This document shows positions 50,440-64,000 of a stretch of 64,000 bases of DNA, piece after piece (the first letter of the stretch is position 1; every line of letters starts with the position of its first letter). The translations under genes were made by a program, and so were the position numbers. The DNA comes from Amblyornis subalaris (taxonomy: Eukaryota > Chordata > Aves > Passeriformes > Ptilonorhynchidae). The stretch covers positions 2,523,981-2,587,980 of the forward strand of contig JACAXG010000092.1 in the NCBI GenBank assembly GCA_018881555.1, read 5' to 3'. The notes under the pieces were generated by a model. It did no database searches, was not told where the DNA came from, and worked only from the letters and a program-made list of their open reading frames with translations.

Positions 50440-51035
50440 GATATATTAAAAATTTTAAAATAAATGAATGTCTAACTTATTATTTTGTTTTGGAGCAACA
50501 CTTTTTTAAAAAGAAATTGTGACTTATCCTATGAAAAAAAATGAATTGCTCTGTCCTCTACACTTATTAATGTGTCTATAAAGCACAGTGATTCAGAGAA
50601 GTGCTTTTATGGACCTCATCACTAAGGCATCTGAACACTCCAATAACTATCCTTGCAGTGGCTCTGTGAGGCAAGAAAGTATTAGCTCTCTTCCCTAACT
50701 AGGGAGTTGAAGCACAGGAAGACTAAATTACTTGTCAGAGTAATTACCAAAATGAAATCGAAACCTGAACAACTAGAAAGTCCATCCTTCTGATTTTTTT
50801 TTTTTTTATTCCTGTTACATGTTGGGTTTTTTTAATATAAATAATGGTCTACAGTTTGATATTGTCTGAATTGATAAGTAGGGAGTTGTGTCTCCATTGA
50901 AGGACGCAGTAACAGAGAGCTGGGCAGTTCTGCCTACCTGGAAATAAGATAAAGGACTACTGATTAAATTGCTCTACATCCAGCACTGCAGTGCTTTTTA
51001 GATTAAATAGTTAGCTTCCAAGTCCATTCCTAGAC

Positions 51036-51054
51036 TTGACATTAATAATGTCAA
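51036..51054. repeat. Short palindrome
   Basis: TTGACATTAATAATGTCAA: 8-bp arms with a 3-base centre. It may be chance in AT-rich DNA. Confidence 0.8.
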
Positions 51055-54000
51055 ATTTGTAACTGCAAGGTAAAGTAGGCTCAGGGGGAAGAGGGAAGCG
51101 GATTAAAGGTCAATGCCGCCAAGTCCTCACGAGCCTACCGTATTCATGGATCATCAAACTAGATGACAAAATTGTTAAACTAACAGAGAAAACGGGCAAG
51201 CAAAAGTGTTGTGTTCTAACAGTCTGTCTGCATTATGCTTTATGGGTCTTCACTTGTGTTCCTTGTAATAGATTGTTAACATGTTTCTTTGGGGAACCCA
51301 GCCCTAGAGACTGACTCTGAAGTAATGGCTTCCTCGGTGTATTAAATAATTCTGACAGGATGATCATTTTTTTTTAATTATCTCCAGGTATCAGTGGTTA
51401 AAAACCTGTAAAAAATAATGGTATAAGGAGTTAGCCTATTGCCATAACTTTTCCTATAGGCTATACAAGATAATAAGAAATATGTACTGAATTTGATCAC
51501 ATTTTATGCATTGTATGATAATTTTCTATTATTGGGGGAAATATAAAATGGTATTTTTTGGGGGAAAAAAGGCACCTGAAACCTCATTTCACAATATCTA
51601 GGACAGGAACCAGAGATTCTTTCATTCTTTGTGTTTGTGGGGAGTCTACGTCATGTTAGTGATGGATGAGTTATGCTATGAGTTAAATAAATAGGCAGAA
51701 ATGATTTGCTTGAGTAATTTCTCTCTGGCGTTACTTTCCAATAATGTAATTCAAACTGCAGGAAAAAAGTAAATTAGATAGATAAATATAGGTAAAATTA
51801 TGCAAGGACTTTGGAAAGCCACTGACATTGTATCATGACAGTGTCTTAAAAAACCCTGGAAGTCATTTATAGTCTTAATGTTATAAAGGACAAGATGAGC
51901 AAGGACCTAAAACAATGCCTACGAAGTTAATCATGACATTTGACTAAATGTTGCCAGTACTCCACATATTTTGACAGAATTTATTNAAAAAAAAAAAAAA
52001 AATTCAGAAAGTTGTTTTTCAGATTCAGGGATTTTAAAATAATTTTTCATTTTATCCTGCTAAATTTCAGTTCACATTATACCACCACAAATTTCGTAAC
52101 CAGCTGATGAGAGCTCTCTATCTTTACTTAAAGATACAATGCAGACATAAACTAAAGCCCACTTCCATTTTTAGCTGTGTCCAAAAAATAAATGGGACCT
52201 TTCTTAAAACTTCTTTTTGATTATTTCAGAATTAAGAAGTGATATTATAATTCTTAAATACTGAAGTCACAGCCACACAGCCATATTTCAGAATCATTAC
52301 CAGATAGCTGGCAAGTCTTCATGTTTTCACTCCGATTTAAAGTGCACTTTTGAGGCAAATCTCTTGATCATTCAGACTTACTGTAGTTTTGTTCACATCA
52401 GGAGAGGTCTTGGAGAGTACAAACTAGATCACTTCTGAATAAAAAAAGCTGAGAGGATGCACTACATGAATTGGCACTTAGTCCATCGAACCAGATGAGA
52501 TTTTGATCGCAGGAAAAAACCCTGAGGTGCATTTATTGCCTGCATCATTCCTCACCATCAGCTGCTTCATTCTACAGAACACTCTCACTGGTTCACATTA
52601 CTTGCTAACACAGGTACAGCTTGTGTCTAATAAAAAATAGATACAGAGACACTACCCAAGGCTAGGTGAGTCCTGGCAGGTTTAGTCAGCCCTCTTTCCC
52701 TAAATTTTAGTTAAATTTTCCAATATTTTTTAGAAGAACCACTGAGCAGAAGTGATTTATACAGTCAGGTGTCCAAAGATGGGGAAGAAATTATGCAGAA
52801 TAGTAGTATAAAGCAGGAGTGTATGATCTCAGTTTTGAAGTAACTCTTAGTGATAATTATGTTACTTATATGCCTAAATTTGTAATAATTTCATGCTTGT
52901 AATGTATTCCTCTCATGACCTACAATCCTTGAAAAGTCTAGGTATTAAATGTAAGTCTTTACATGGTTTGTATAAAATCAAATTGATTTAGAAGAAATGA
53001 ACTTCCAAGGTATGGGGGCAAGAGGGGTGCTGCATGTGTGTGTGTCTACGTATCTGTGTGTGATCTGCAAATAAAAGTTACATTTGTCCGTGTCTTCTTT
53101 TTTCTGTTAGTTTTTGTCTGTTTTAGAACATGTTCAGCCATTACTTTTCACATTGTGAACACAATGAATGGCAAAGAACAATAAAAATGATGAGACAGAT
53201 CAAATTGATGTTGAAGTCACGAAGATATTTCAATTTGAATAAATTTTGACTTCATCTTAATTGATTGTTAAGACAAAGCATGAAACTGGCAATGGAAAAT
53301 TATAAGAATCATGCCAGAGAAGTGAAACAATATTTGAGTTTGTATTTAGTTTATAATAGATGGTCTATTTAAAGAGATTTTTTTCAGTGCCATAATAAAA
53401 GATAAAATGAAATACAGTTCAACTATTTTTTTTAATGGAAAAAAATAGAATAATCCAACTGAAAACAGAATTTTTCAAGATTAAAATTTTGGTGTGAAAA
53501 GATGATACAAGGTGTTAGGAAGAACAGAAGTAATTTTCTAAATACTTGTTTATGCTCTTGTCATTATTTTTATTTCTCTGAAGGCCAGTATTTTCTTCTG
53601 AATATGTGCTTCTGAAAATATTCATTGTAATATTTTCTAAACTCCAAAAATTAATATTTCAAAACATTTTTATATATGAAAGACAAGAGAAAGGATGTAT
53701 ACATAATTCAAAATCTGTGATAGAGAAATCTTGTATGTAGAATGCAGTCTAAAATGCCATCTGTTTTTTCCTTTAAGCTTCTCATAAAATGTGTATTTTT
53801 AAAATACTTGGCTATGTAAAATTCATTTGCCCTTTCTTTTGGAAACATTTGCTAGCTGTTTTGCAACATCCATTAGTAATGCATATGATTTACACCTTTG
53901 ATCAGAGTCTTCTTTTTTTTTCTTCTTTTCTCTTTTTTTTTTCATTTTTCTCTTCCATGTTAACCAGGAAAAGGACTACTCTAAGACTTAAGCATAAGGA

Positions 54001-54221
54001 TAATCTGTGGGTGTATGTTTGTGTGTATAAAACCTTCATTTGGGGAAACTTAATTTGATTATTTACTTTTGAGCTTGTGAACGATCCAGTATTCTTCTCA
54101 TTGGTCCTCTGATTTCACAGTCTTGACCTTTAGTGGTTTTGACCTTAAACCTTCATTGAACTGACTCTGTTTCATGTGGAAGGAGAAGTTGGCTTTAGTT
54201 GGTGTTCTCTGTAGAGTTGTT

Positions 54222-54243
54222 ATCTCTCTGTCTCTCTCTCTCA
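54222..54243. repeat. CT-rich simple repeat
   Basis: TCTCTCTGTCTCTCTCTCTC, a short pyrimidine dinucleotide repeat with one G interruption. Confidence 0.85.
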
Positions 54244-57200
54244 CTGAGTAACTCAGCTGGAGCTACTAAGATGGATAATTTTTTAGGTGTTCCCAGCTGA
54301 AGTTCTATAAAATTAGACTATTCTGCTTCATTTCTTTGACCTCTGAGGTTCTATGGCTTGAATGAAAAGTAAACTTAACCCTCATCTGCAACTGCTGTTG
54401 TGCTGGAAGGCAGCTGAATGATTGAGTACTGCCATTAAAAAGTCACTACATTTTCACTGAATTCTGTTTACAAATTGTACCATTAGGCTTCTTTGTACCA
54501 TTCTATTTCTTTGTCTGCTCCCCTTCCTCTAAGTAGGGTTGATAATGCTCTCTAAAAATTGATGTAGAGTTATCATTTGTGGCTCTTATATGAACATGGA
54601 TTTGTAGAACCTGAACATCATTAACTTTCCTTTGTCAAAGTCCATAATACCTCTGGGACTCTGACTGTGTTTCTACACAAATCCTATATCCACCCTGCAG
54701 TGCTGATATGTGCTGCTAATTTGCTGTTGCCATGACTAGTTTATTATTTTGCCGGTCCACAGGGAAAAGTGCTTTCCATTCTTTTCACAGCTGGCAGTAC
54801 TGCTCAGCCAGGAATTGTAGGAGTTCTTGTGGACTAAGTAGAGAAAGAGCTGGTATCTGCTGCCCCGGCATGGCATGCCACATATAGTTCTCCTGTGGGA
54901 CAGAGGTAGGTGCAGCAGCAGGATCAGCCCACAAGCTGTAGTCAATAAGGCTGGGAAAAGAATGGTTTACTTGCCTTTTTGGGAAGGCACATGGAAGCAC
55001 CTTACAACCTTCCCTTAATGATTCTGGTGCATCTGTGCTGCTGTGCTGAGGAGGGATGTGTGTTAGAAAGCTGCACTGCACTCTTGGGGAGAAATATCCT
55101 CCAGCTGAGATATGTAACCTCTCTTTTATAACCTCTTTGTAGACAGGCATGTGTCTTTTCTTAGCTGTGCTTTCTACAGCCCAGCCTGGCTGAAGCACCT
55201 ATTCATCTGCCTATCAAAGTCATGACATTCACAGATCACAGGCAAGTTGGAGAACAACTCTGTATATTTTTTTTCTATCTTTCAAAAATATTTCTTGTTG
55301 CTCCTTCTTAAAAGTGAAAACAGTGCTTTTTTGAGGACAAACTTGCTTAAATACAGAGGGGCATGTATCAGAATTTTTTTGAGAGACAAGTTAATCAACA
55401 GCAAATAACTTTTTTATTTATGTAATGAAGAGACATCTTCAGATTGCCCCATTGTTTTTCTTCTTTTCGTGAGTTTCTCTCTCACATTTGTCTCACACTT
55501 AAGAATTAATTTGTGTACATGTATCTTTAAAGAGATAAAGATAAAAGTTCTTACTGAAAAAGAAAAAATCCCTTGAAATTCCACATTCCACAGTCAGTTA
55601 CATGGTACTGATAACGAAGGAGGCACACAAACCACAAAATTGCTTCCAGGGGTCCACAGTACTAAGCCAGTTGACAAAAGAGATACTTCAGAAAGTCACA
55701 AATGCTACACTGCTTCTAGCTGCAGTTATGATATCAAAATATCAAGAAAGTATATTATAATTGCTCCAGGTACCAGTAATGAAAGGACCACTACTTAGAA
55801 GTATTTTTTGAAACAAACTAATTTTAAGATTATTTTTATTTTATGGGAGATTGGTATTATAATGGCTTGTTAATCAAACTAAGCCCAGTCTAACTAGGTC
55901 ATTAAGTTAATGAACAAATTAGCAAAGAAATCTTGATGTATTTGTGAATTTCAAAATCTTTATTTGGGTGTCTTACTAATTTTATCAATTTAAAAAGAAT
56001 ACTTATAGAAAATTTAGTATTCAGTTGAAATCTTACAGAAGAACATTATACTGATAGGGTTGTAAGTGTGCTGGGACATAGTTTATTCATGATTTTAAAG
56101 CGTGAAATTTCTTTGTGACAGGTGTTTGGCACCCCACAACGCCAATTCATGTTTCTGGTAAATGTATCATTAAGATGAAAAATATGCACATTTAAGGCAC
56201 ACATATAGTAAATCAAAAGCTAGGTCTTGCTTACTTTTTTTTTTTCTGTCTGTGCTATATGATTTTTCAAAGAATATTTTGCAGCTCTCAAAACAGGGCC
56301 AGCTGGATGCCAACGAGAGATGAATCTATTCTGAGATCTTAAAAAGTCTCACTACAAGCGAATGCCGTATTCTTTTCATTCTGCTAACCCAGCCTCTCAA
56401 AAGACTTAGTTTTAGAGTAAAGGGTGTAGCTCTAAATTGGATCTCATAGCAGCTCAACAAGGATGGCTATTTCCCTGTGGAGGTGTGGAAGCTGAAGGTA
56501 GGAAGGTGGGAAGTTCTGTGCAGAAAGTCTTTTTCTCTTCTTATTGAGTCAAATAAGACTCAGTTACTCAAAGACATTGTTCCTTTAATAGAACAAGCTC
56601 CATGGGGTACATGGCTGTTATAAATAGACCTCTGCCCTCCTGTGGTTATGGGCTTTGGCAGTTACGTGTTATTCCCTATATGTAAATAAAGTTTGATGCT
56701 ACAGAGTACTTCCTTGCATGGTGTTCCATGGATGGCTTGCAGACTGTCTTTTTAGAGACTGTACTTGCTATGTACATATAGTCAGTCACACACTGTGATC
56801 ATAGTTTAGTAGTTAGATCTTGCCTCCTGAATGAAGTAGGAAAATATTGCTTCCCTCAATGCTTTAGTGCATTACTTTTCAAGTACAGTAAGCACTGCTT
56901 ACAAGAGAATACATTGCTCATAAGGCAGTTTTCACATTGAATCTATTCTATTTCATTAAATCAATACTGCAGATCAATCATCATCAGATATCCTTGAAAC
57001 AAATGAGATTTTTTAACAAATAACTTTGTACTGGAAAGAAATATCTTAATATTCAATTTAATAGAATTAGAAATGCTAGCTTTCAAGAGATTGGGTAATT
57101 AGTATATCTAGAGTATTTTCCCCTAAAAAAAAATATGAGCAACAGAAACAACTACTGTTTTCTGGCNTACTAATTTTTGGCAAATTCATTAGTAAATAAG

Positions 57201-60200
57201 TGTAATTACCTGTTCATTCTTTGATTTGGTTTAAGCAAAAGCACTCTGTTTATTTTTCATCTTCCTGGATGAATTGGATGCAGTAATGTATTTCTCTTCC
57301 TATGTAAATTAGACTTACATTCTCCCTTATTGTTAAATTTAGTTCAATTTATGATGAAAATATTGCTAGAGTGAAAGCTTCATTAACAGATGTAATTTTG
57401 TTTGATCTGATCTAATTCTAAATAGGTGCCAGTGTTCTGCATTCTCACTAACAAATATGTAGTTTCTATACATACATATTTCAGGTATAATCAAAATTAT
57501 TTTGTCACTAGATTGTATGTTTTCTTAAAGTGCCTTAGTCACTGTGGGGATTTTCTATTATTCAGGGAGTAAAAATATTTACATAGTCTTTTTGAAGAGG
57601 TGCAAACACTTTTCTCACTCCTCATTTCTACATTTGGAGCAAGAGTCATGATGAAATCTGTGAAAACTTAAAAGGTAGATAGCAAAGGAAAGAAGGTGTT
57701 TGATGCTCAGAAGGTCTACAGCCAATGAATATATTATTATTTAATAGATAAGCCTGTTCTTATATTCAAAAAGGGTATGTGTGTCATCACACCAAAGGAA
57801 TATTTTTTTAGGAAAATTGCTAAAATGGGTTCCCTTTGTGAATGACTTCCTTGATCATAATTAGCAGCTTCTACAAATGCAGGTGAATTTAGCTATCAAT
57901 AGCTGCAAAATTTGTCAGTGAAAGAAGCCTGACTTCTGCAAACATTTATAAACAGATAAAACCCCTTCCACATCAAAACCAGATCCCGCACCAGTGGAAG
58001 GATTTCACAGTAATTTCTGTCTAACAGAAAGTTTACTGTTAAAGCTGCAAAAAGCAATTTTTTGATCAAGTCTATCCTATCCCTGATTCTTGAAGCCATC
58101 AAATATTATTATTTGAGGTTCTGAAAAGTCAAAGGGCGGGGAGGGGGTAGAGACAGAAAGATGGTGAATGATTTCCACATAAAACTTCTGTTGCTTCCAT
58201 TTTGAGATGTTTAGTTTGGTAAAACTTAAAGGTGGAAAGAAAATTTCCCTAAGTGTGTGAACTTAAACAAAAGAAAATGTTTACTTTCNGTCTGGAGGAG
58301 ACAACCCTGCTAATACTCTGCAGGAGAGTACACTGCTAGTGCTTGCAAGGCCCTAATTATTATTGAATAAAATTGGAGGCAATGAGAGTTTTGCCATTGA
58401 GTTTCTCAAGTCCAAGATTTAGGCTTTATGGACACCATTACACTTCCCTGGAACCTGGACTGATTTTGCCCTTGTAAATTAATTTCCCCAGGGCTTCTAG
58501 AAGGACCATATGCAGGAGGATTAGGAACAAATTAAATTTCTGTTGTTTCACTGAGCCATTCTGAGAGAAAAGGGATGGAATGCCTCACCCAAGACAGCTT
58601 TTCTACCTCACTTCCTGCTTCTTCCTTCTTCCAAGTTCTCTGTAGGAATAATCTCTTCCTTCTCTACACCCACCAACAGCAGTAGAGGTGGCTGTTCTTT
58701 TACCTAGTCAGTATAAAACAGAAGTACAGCCACAGCTATAGAAAACAGAGATCTTACAGCTGCCATACAATAATTTCTGTTCCAAATTATAAAGCTTTTT
58801 AATTTTTTTATCTATTGTATTGTACTCTCCACTGATTCTTAGGAACATTTTTCTTTATTCACTAAAAACATGAGTAAATCTTGCAAGNGAATGCTACAGC
58901 TATCATATAACTACATGTAAACTCAACTCATTTTTTTTTAAATTGAATTGGCAAAATCCAGCAGAGACAATCACATTCAGATTTGTAATTAAACTGCTCC
59001 ATTTGAGCAGAAATGATTTAGCCTTGAGCTGTGGAAGATATTTTTCTTTTGCTTGTTAGTACATAGGTGTGACATTTTTATTAAAAAGAAGGCATGCCAA
59101 TATTCTTACACAGTGCAGCTTAATGATATGTGAAATATTAATGTATCCATAACTTAGAATATATATAGGATTTCTGAGATTTCATTCACTTCTGAATAAT
59201 GCCATATAAATGCCGCTTGTTTTAAGTAATCCAAACCGGCAGAACAAACTCTATCTGATGCTTTACTTGTGTCTTAAGAAGGTAATTTTCTCTCATGCAA
59301 AGGCTGATTAGTTAAAAAGCCCCACTGAAACAGAATTTTTTCTCGTTTTTGCAAAACCTTAAAAAAAAATGCTGTGAGTCAAGCTAACAAACAATTCAAA
59401 CTATACAGTGTGTCATTAATCTGTCCTGCTTCAGCAAAATGAAATACATACAAAACAACCCTTTCCTATGCTGCTTCTGGAACCTGAGGAAAATCAACAC
59501 TGCTGTGTGATAATACAGCCTTTAAAAATAATATTCTGAGGAAATCTTGAGCTGAATCATTGTTCATGTGATTGTGCTTTCTTGGAACTGATGCATTGAG
59601 CATGGAAGAAGTCTTTCGGTTTCTTTGCTGTAACTTCTGTTATCTCTTGCACACTAAGCATTATTTGTTCACAACTACTGGATTATTTTGTAATTTTTTA
59701 TTGTCTTGTAGTGTGCACGTTTGCCTGAGTTTTTTTGGCCAACTCAAGAAAAAGAGATTAAAAATTCAGAAGATACTATGTTTCACGCATAAAATTCCGT
59801 GCCTATAAATGCCTTAAAATTATCCCTCTAATATATGTGTTAAAATTGATATTTTTCACCTCTATGATATAAATAAGTTTTTTTTTTTTCCTGTTTAGAA
59901 AAGAGAACTGGTCAAACAGTTTATGATAGTGTGTCTTGTCAGAGTGATAGACAGGTTGAGGCAAAATCTTTCTACCCTGTCATTCCCTGCCTGTTCTACT
60001 GTATCATTATCAAACAAAAAGAGACACCTTACCTGACAGAGCTTTACAGCAAGTGTGATTTACGGAACAAGTTTTTTGTATTTAACTTAACATTACGTTT
60101 AAATACATGAGGAAGGGAGTTTTTATATTCATTTGCTATGTAGTCAGTAAAGAAAAATATTTGAGAAAAACAAAAAAAAGTCTTAAGGGAAAGATAAAAA

Positions 60201-60552
60201 TGAAGAAAGCTTCATCAGCACTGACAGAATTTAGGAGGCCTTTACTCTAAACATTTCCAAGTTCAAGCTGAAGAGCACACTGATATAAATAAAAAAATAA
60301 CAGAAGTTACATTTGCTAAATAAGGTTCCAAACAATATAAAATTAAGCATAAGCTTTTATAATTGGTTTATAATCTTTAACCTTTCCAAGTGCAATGGAT
60401 TTAAACTGATACTCATTCAGCATACATTTCCAGGGATAAGTCTGCTACAGCTCTAGACTTTCTTTGTACGTTCTAACTACAAGAACCTGTCACTTTTGGT
60501 TTATGACAGAGCTCCTGTTTGAATTACTTTAAAGTTGTGTGTTTACCAGTGA

Positions 60553-60589
<37 letters not shown>

Positions 60590-60599
60590 ATTGTTATTA
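60553..60599. repeat. GTT microsatellite
   Basis: About 12 uninterrupted TTG/GTT units, then ATTGTTATT. The Leu-rich open frame that crosses it is an artefact of the repeat. Confidence 0.97.
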
Positions 60600-63500
60600 C
60601 TATCTTTGACACAGAAAAATTTCATCATAATTAGACTAATGGGTCTGTATCTGAGTCTGTATAAAATCTGTATCCTTTCATGCCTCTGCATGTCACAAAA
60701 TTGTGACTTCCTGAAGCAGAGTAAACCTTGTTTGGGGAGTCTTAATTAGGGTACATTTCAAGAAACTATGCTGAGCCCTTGGCTTTACAGAGAAGCTGTC
60801 TCTGGATATTTTGCACAGCTGAGTCAGGGAGCCAGAGTAAGGTTTGGGATTCACTTTGTGTGTGGTTACGTGCACCATCTCTGTGACTGTGGAGGTCAGC
60901 TGACCCCTAACTAGGTTTTCTGCGTTAGGGACTGATGAACAATAGGAGATAACTACTTCATGACTACTATGACTTTAGATGTTTATGACCGCATAGCTGG
61001 AGATGTACTTCTTCTAGTTGCAGCTGTGGTGTGGAAATGTATGCTACTGTCCCTCATACAGGTTGCTGCCTTCTCAGAAGAGCAACTCCAGCAGGAAATT
61101 TGAGTATTCCATAGTTAATTTCAAAAGAGCCAGCCTTACAGAAGCCAGCTATTCAATTCATCTAACTAGATGGGACAATATGACATAAATAATTTCAGGG
61201 GAATTCAATTAGCTCCAGATGTTTAGGGTGGAGAAGTGAATACCACCAAGGGAAGGAGTGGGAAGCTGCTCAGAGCCAAGATCTCTTCCAGCAGCATGGC
61301 AGTTGTCAACAGGCAGCTGTCTTTTTGTCTGTCAGTTCAGACGAAAAGTGACAAAAAGCATACCCCACACTTCCTTGCCTATGACACATTCATAACTAAC
61401 CCTACAGCCTACACAAAAGTATTCCTACTGGCATCAGTAGGGCAATTCCTCTGAGAGAAAAAAGGTCATGCAACTGACTGGCTGTAGCTATAGCTTCCAT
61501 GGGAGATTAGATCTCAAATAAAAAACAAGTCCACAATTTCATAATTATTAGGTGAGATGAGGAATCAAGTATGTGTCTTCTCATGATAATGGTATTTATT
61601 CTGTAAAGTCCAAGGAAGTAACCATGATTTTATACCTTGTAGCTTAAGACATTTATAATTCTCCAGAAAATGGATCACATTCACACACCCTTGAAAGCAA
61701 ACAGATTTTGTCATTTCACTTCACATGCGCAAACACCTCATTCTAGACTGAAAATGTCTAACCTTACCAACAGATTAATTTCAGTGACACTTTGCAATAT
61801 AAAGTTTCTGCTTGTTCTCAGCTTTTTGAACAGTGGTTATCTAGTGATCTTCAGAGAGACAATCTTCATAAATATAAGTAGATTAGAAATTATAAACTCT
61901 CCTCTAATAGGTGTCTTAGAAATTTTGGTTTAGATGTCACAAATTTCACGTAAAGACTTTCTAAGTCTCTAGTGTCTATTTTTATTATATTTATTCATAC
62001 AGCATAATTCATACTTTCATGCACTGATCTTTTATATATGTTTTAGAAGAGATACAGCAGGGAACATAGTGCAAAATAATGTATTACTGTCAGTATGTGT
62101 TATCTAGAGAGATGCAGGTCTGTTTGATATTCTTACAGTGATTCCTCTTTCAAAAAGGAAATACTGCATCACATATACTACCTCAAAATATCACCACCCC
62201 TTCATACTTACCATTTTAAATGGTTGCAGCAATGCCATTGAACAGATTTTGCACAATTAAATAGCAACAGTTAGAATTTGATTGTAATGTTGTCTTCATT
62301 TAGTTTTCAGAATCAATAAATAAGTACTGTCTTGAAAAGGAATACAACTATCTCCTGCCTATAGTTGGGATGATTTTTTTTCCCCAGAGCCCTGTTTGTG
62401 GCAAATTCCCTTCCCTCATTTCACAGTTTTGGGCATCAATATTATGCTCCGACTTAGCCACGGGGACTCCAGCCAGGTGTGGGTACAGAGGGAGCACCAG
62501 TGCTTTGACAGGTGTAAATCAAACCAGCTCTACTGGGGCCAGCTCAGATGCATTCATTAGTGACAAGATGGCTTCCACAGGCAGATGGTTTCGCGTAGAT
62601 TTCAGGTGCGCAGTAGTGAAAAGGCCACATCTATGTATGAGGATATGTGGCACAACCTCACTTTTCCCATCTGTTGGGTTAAGGATTGTAGACTGTGAGG
62701 GTTTCAGATTCAATCCCCTGCTCTGTTCCTGTTAAATACTTTGAAAAATTCTAAAATTATAAAAATTTAACGAGATGGTAAAATAATTTTCCACCGAGCT
62801 TTCATCAGCAGCTGCATGCTCCATTGTAGCTCATATTACTTCAGCAGAATATATAAAATTGCATTGGAACTTGATAAATTTCCTCAAATATTGTTTCCTA
62901 TTTCTGTCTAATGGCCAATACTGGAATTTCTGGTTGGAACCTGTGATTACGTTGTTACTTTACTCTGGTAATACCTAGAGAACTCAACAGATTGCTGGTC
63001 CCATCAGCTGTTACCATTCTGCAGAACATTTCTCTCAAATGACATTCAACATAACTGTGGACTTAAACCTATCAACATATGTACACAGACAACATTGTAA
63101 CATGGAGTTGTATGAGATCAGTAAGAATAATTTAATTTTTAAAAATTACTTCTGATATTGATTCTTGCATTAAAGTTTAAGAGGGAGGGCCAGAACATGG
63201 TATTTTCATATGTATCAACTCCAGCTGAAATGGTGATGCAGAAATAATCACCAGAAATCTATGCAACTTGTAACTTACATATATAATTACTTGTATGATT
63301 AAATTATATTAAGATATCATTGATAAATTTTTATTCTTTCAATTTTTACTAGTGCATAACTTTTTTCATTGGTCAATATTTTTTATGTCTATGGCATTCT
63401 ATGAAAGGAATGTTGGGGTTTTTTTCACTGTGATTTTACAAGTGTTAGTATTAAATTCCACATAATGCAACAAAAATATTCGTGTAGAGCAGAATTAGAA

Positions 63501-64000
63501 AAATAGCAATCCCTAACCCCTCCAGTGCATGATTTTGATAGGGATGAAGATTCATCTGAATTGACCAGCTCAGGTACTGTTTTTATTCCTTTCTAATGAC
63601 TTATTTGCCATCATCTGACTACCTGACAGCCACATTCATTATTGGAAAAGTCTGGTCTGACTTAGTATGCTTAGCCTAAATCCTCATGACAGAAGCAGAT
63701 GTTTTATTTAATTGGATAATCAGTGTTTTAATTTAAATAAAGCTCAGCTTTATTTGACAGACAAGAATCATTAGAAAAAGAGAAGAAATTATTTTTTACT
63801 TAATTCCTCTTGAATAAGATTGTATTCTAATCTAANTTGGACAGAAAGGTGCTTCAAAATGCAGAACGATGTTGTCTATTACTATTTTTACAAAAAGTCA
63901 GAAGAATGCCAATTCTTGGAAGTAGATCTTTTACTAAACATAAAAAAAAGAAGACATAGAAATACAACCCCAAGAAAATTAGTCACGATGATAAGATATG

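Larger units (their letters stand above)
47986..64000 (+). other. CDH12: CDH12 intron, distal part of window
   Basis: Sixteen kilobases of AT-rich DNA with simple repeats (50132, 54222, 60553), homopolymers (51987 A-run; 53909-53957 pyrimidine tract) and the double hairpin at 50385. Two GC-richer patches, 54750-55200 and 62440-62720, carry frames of 138 and about 120 codons with no recognisable family. The next CDH12 exon was not found. Confidence 0.7.

Noticed and set aside
60519..60749. Frame with a poly-Leu stretch suggesting a signal peptide
   Set aside because: The Leu run is the translated GTT microsatellite.
62370..62735. 121-codon frame on the + strand in a GC-richer patch
   Set aside because: The peptide shows no domain or family resemblance, and a frame of this length is expected by chance in a window this size.
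37486..64000. Second coding exon of CDH12
   Set aside because: I looked for a phase-0 frame starting like LHSDLDKGEG and carrying the DINDN calcium motif on the + strand and did not find one. This was by eye, so a translated alignment would be decisive.
1..64000. CRISPR arrays, bacterial operons, tRNA or rRNA genes
   Set aside because: No regularly spaced identical repeats, no tRNA-like cloverleaf or rRNA segment was recognised. The sequence is vertebrate genomic DNA.

Overview
The window looks like a piece of a bird chromosome, most likely from a songbird or another neoavian. The base composition is AT-rich and there are almost no long open frames. Several CR1 retrotransposon copies carry the avian 3' end (a TTGGAAGGGAC-type block next to ATTCTRTG-like octamers). 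Two solo LTRs belong to families I associate with avian endogenous retroviruses. Single ambiguous bases (n) are scattered throughout, as in a draft assembly. The species call is inference.

Only one protein-coding segment is supported: the first coding exon of cadherin-12 (CDH12, a type II classical cadherin) on the + strand at 37255-37485. It encodes 77 residues: signal peptide, short propeptide, RVKR furin site and the first 23 residues of the mature protein, and it ends in phase 0 at a GT donor. Its 5' UTR lies in the same exon, which begins at one of two good acceptors (AG ending at 36986 or 37069). The second coding exon was not found in the 26.5 kb downstream, which fits the very large introns of this gene. 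Everything else is therefore CDH12 intron, or upstream non-coding sequence, plus transposon remains.

Layout. 1-2700: no gene. 2701 to about 3741: candidate LTR on the - strand. 3742-19260: non-coding, with a short CR1 scrap (10304-10436), an ATA microsatellite (12370-12455) and small tandem repeats. 19261-20203: 5'-truncated CR1, - strand. 20204-26149: non-coding. 26150-26792: CR1 with reverse-transcriptase remains and an internal deletion, + strand. 31555-32156 and 33211-33812: two related solo LTRs in the same orientation. 33813-36986: non-coding, with a long imperfect hairpin (about 36438-36538) just upstream of the CDH12 exon. 36987-37485: CDH12 exon. 37486-64000: intron with a CR1 (44281-44977), an older divergent CR1-like LINE (46960-47985), a 33-bp direct repeat pair, a double hairpin (50385-50439) and a GTT microsatellite (60553-60599).

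No tRNA, rRNA, CRISPR array or CpG-island promoter was recognised, and no new multi-gene system is visible. The points most worth checking are the hairpin beside the CDH12 exon, the mosaic structure of the two LTRs, the CDH12 5' UTR with its upstream ORFs, and a few non-repeat blocks that could be conserved regulatory elements.
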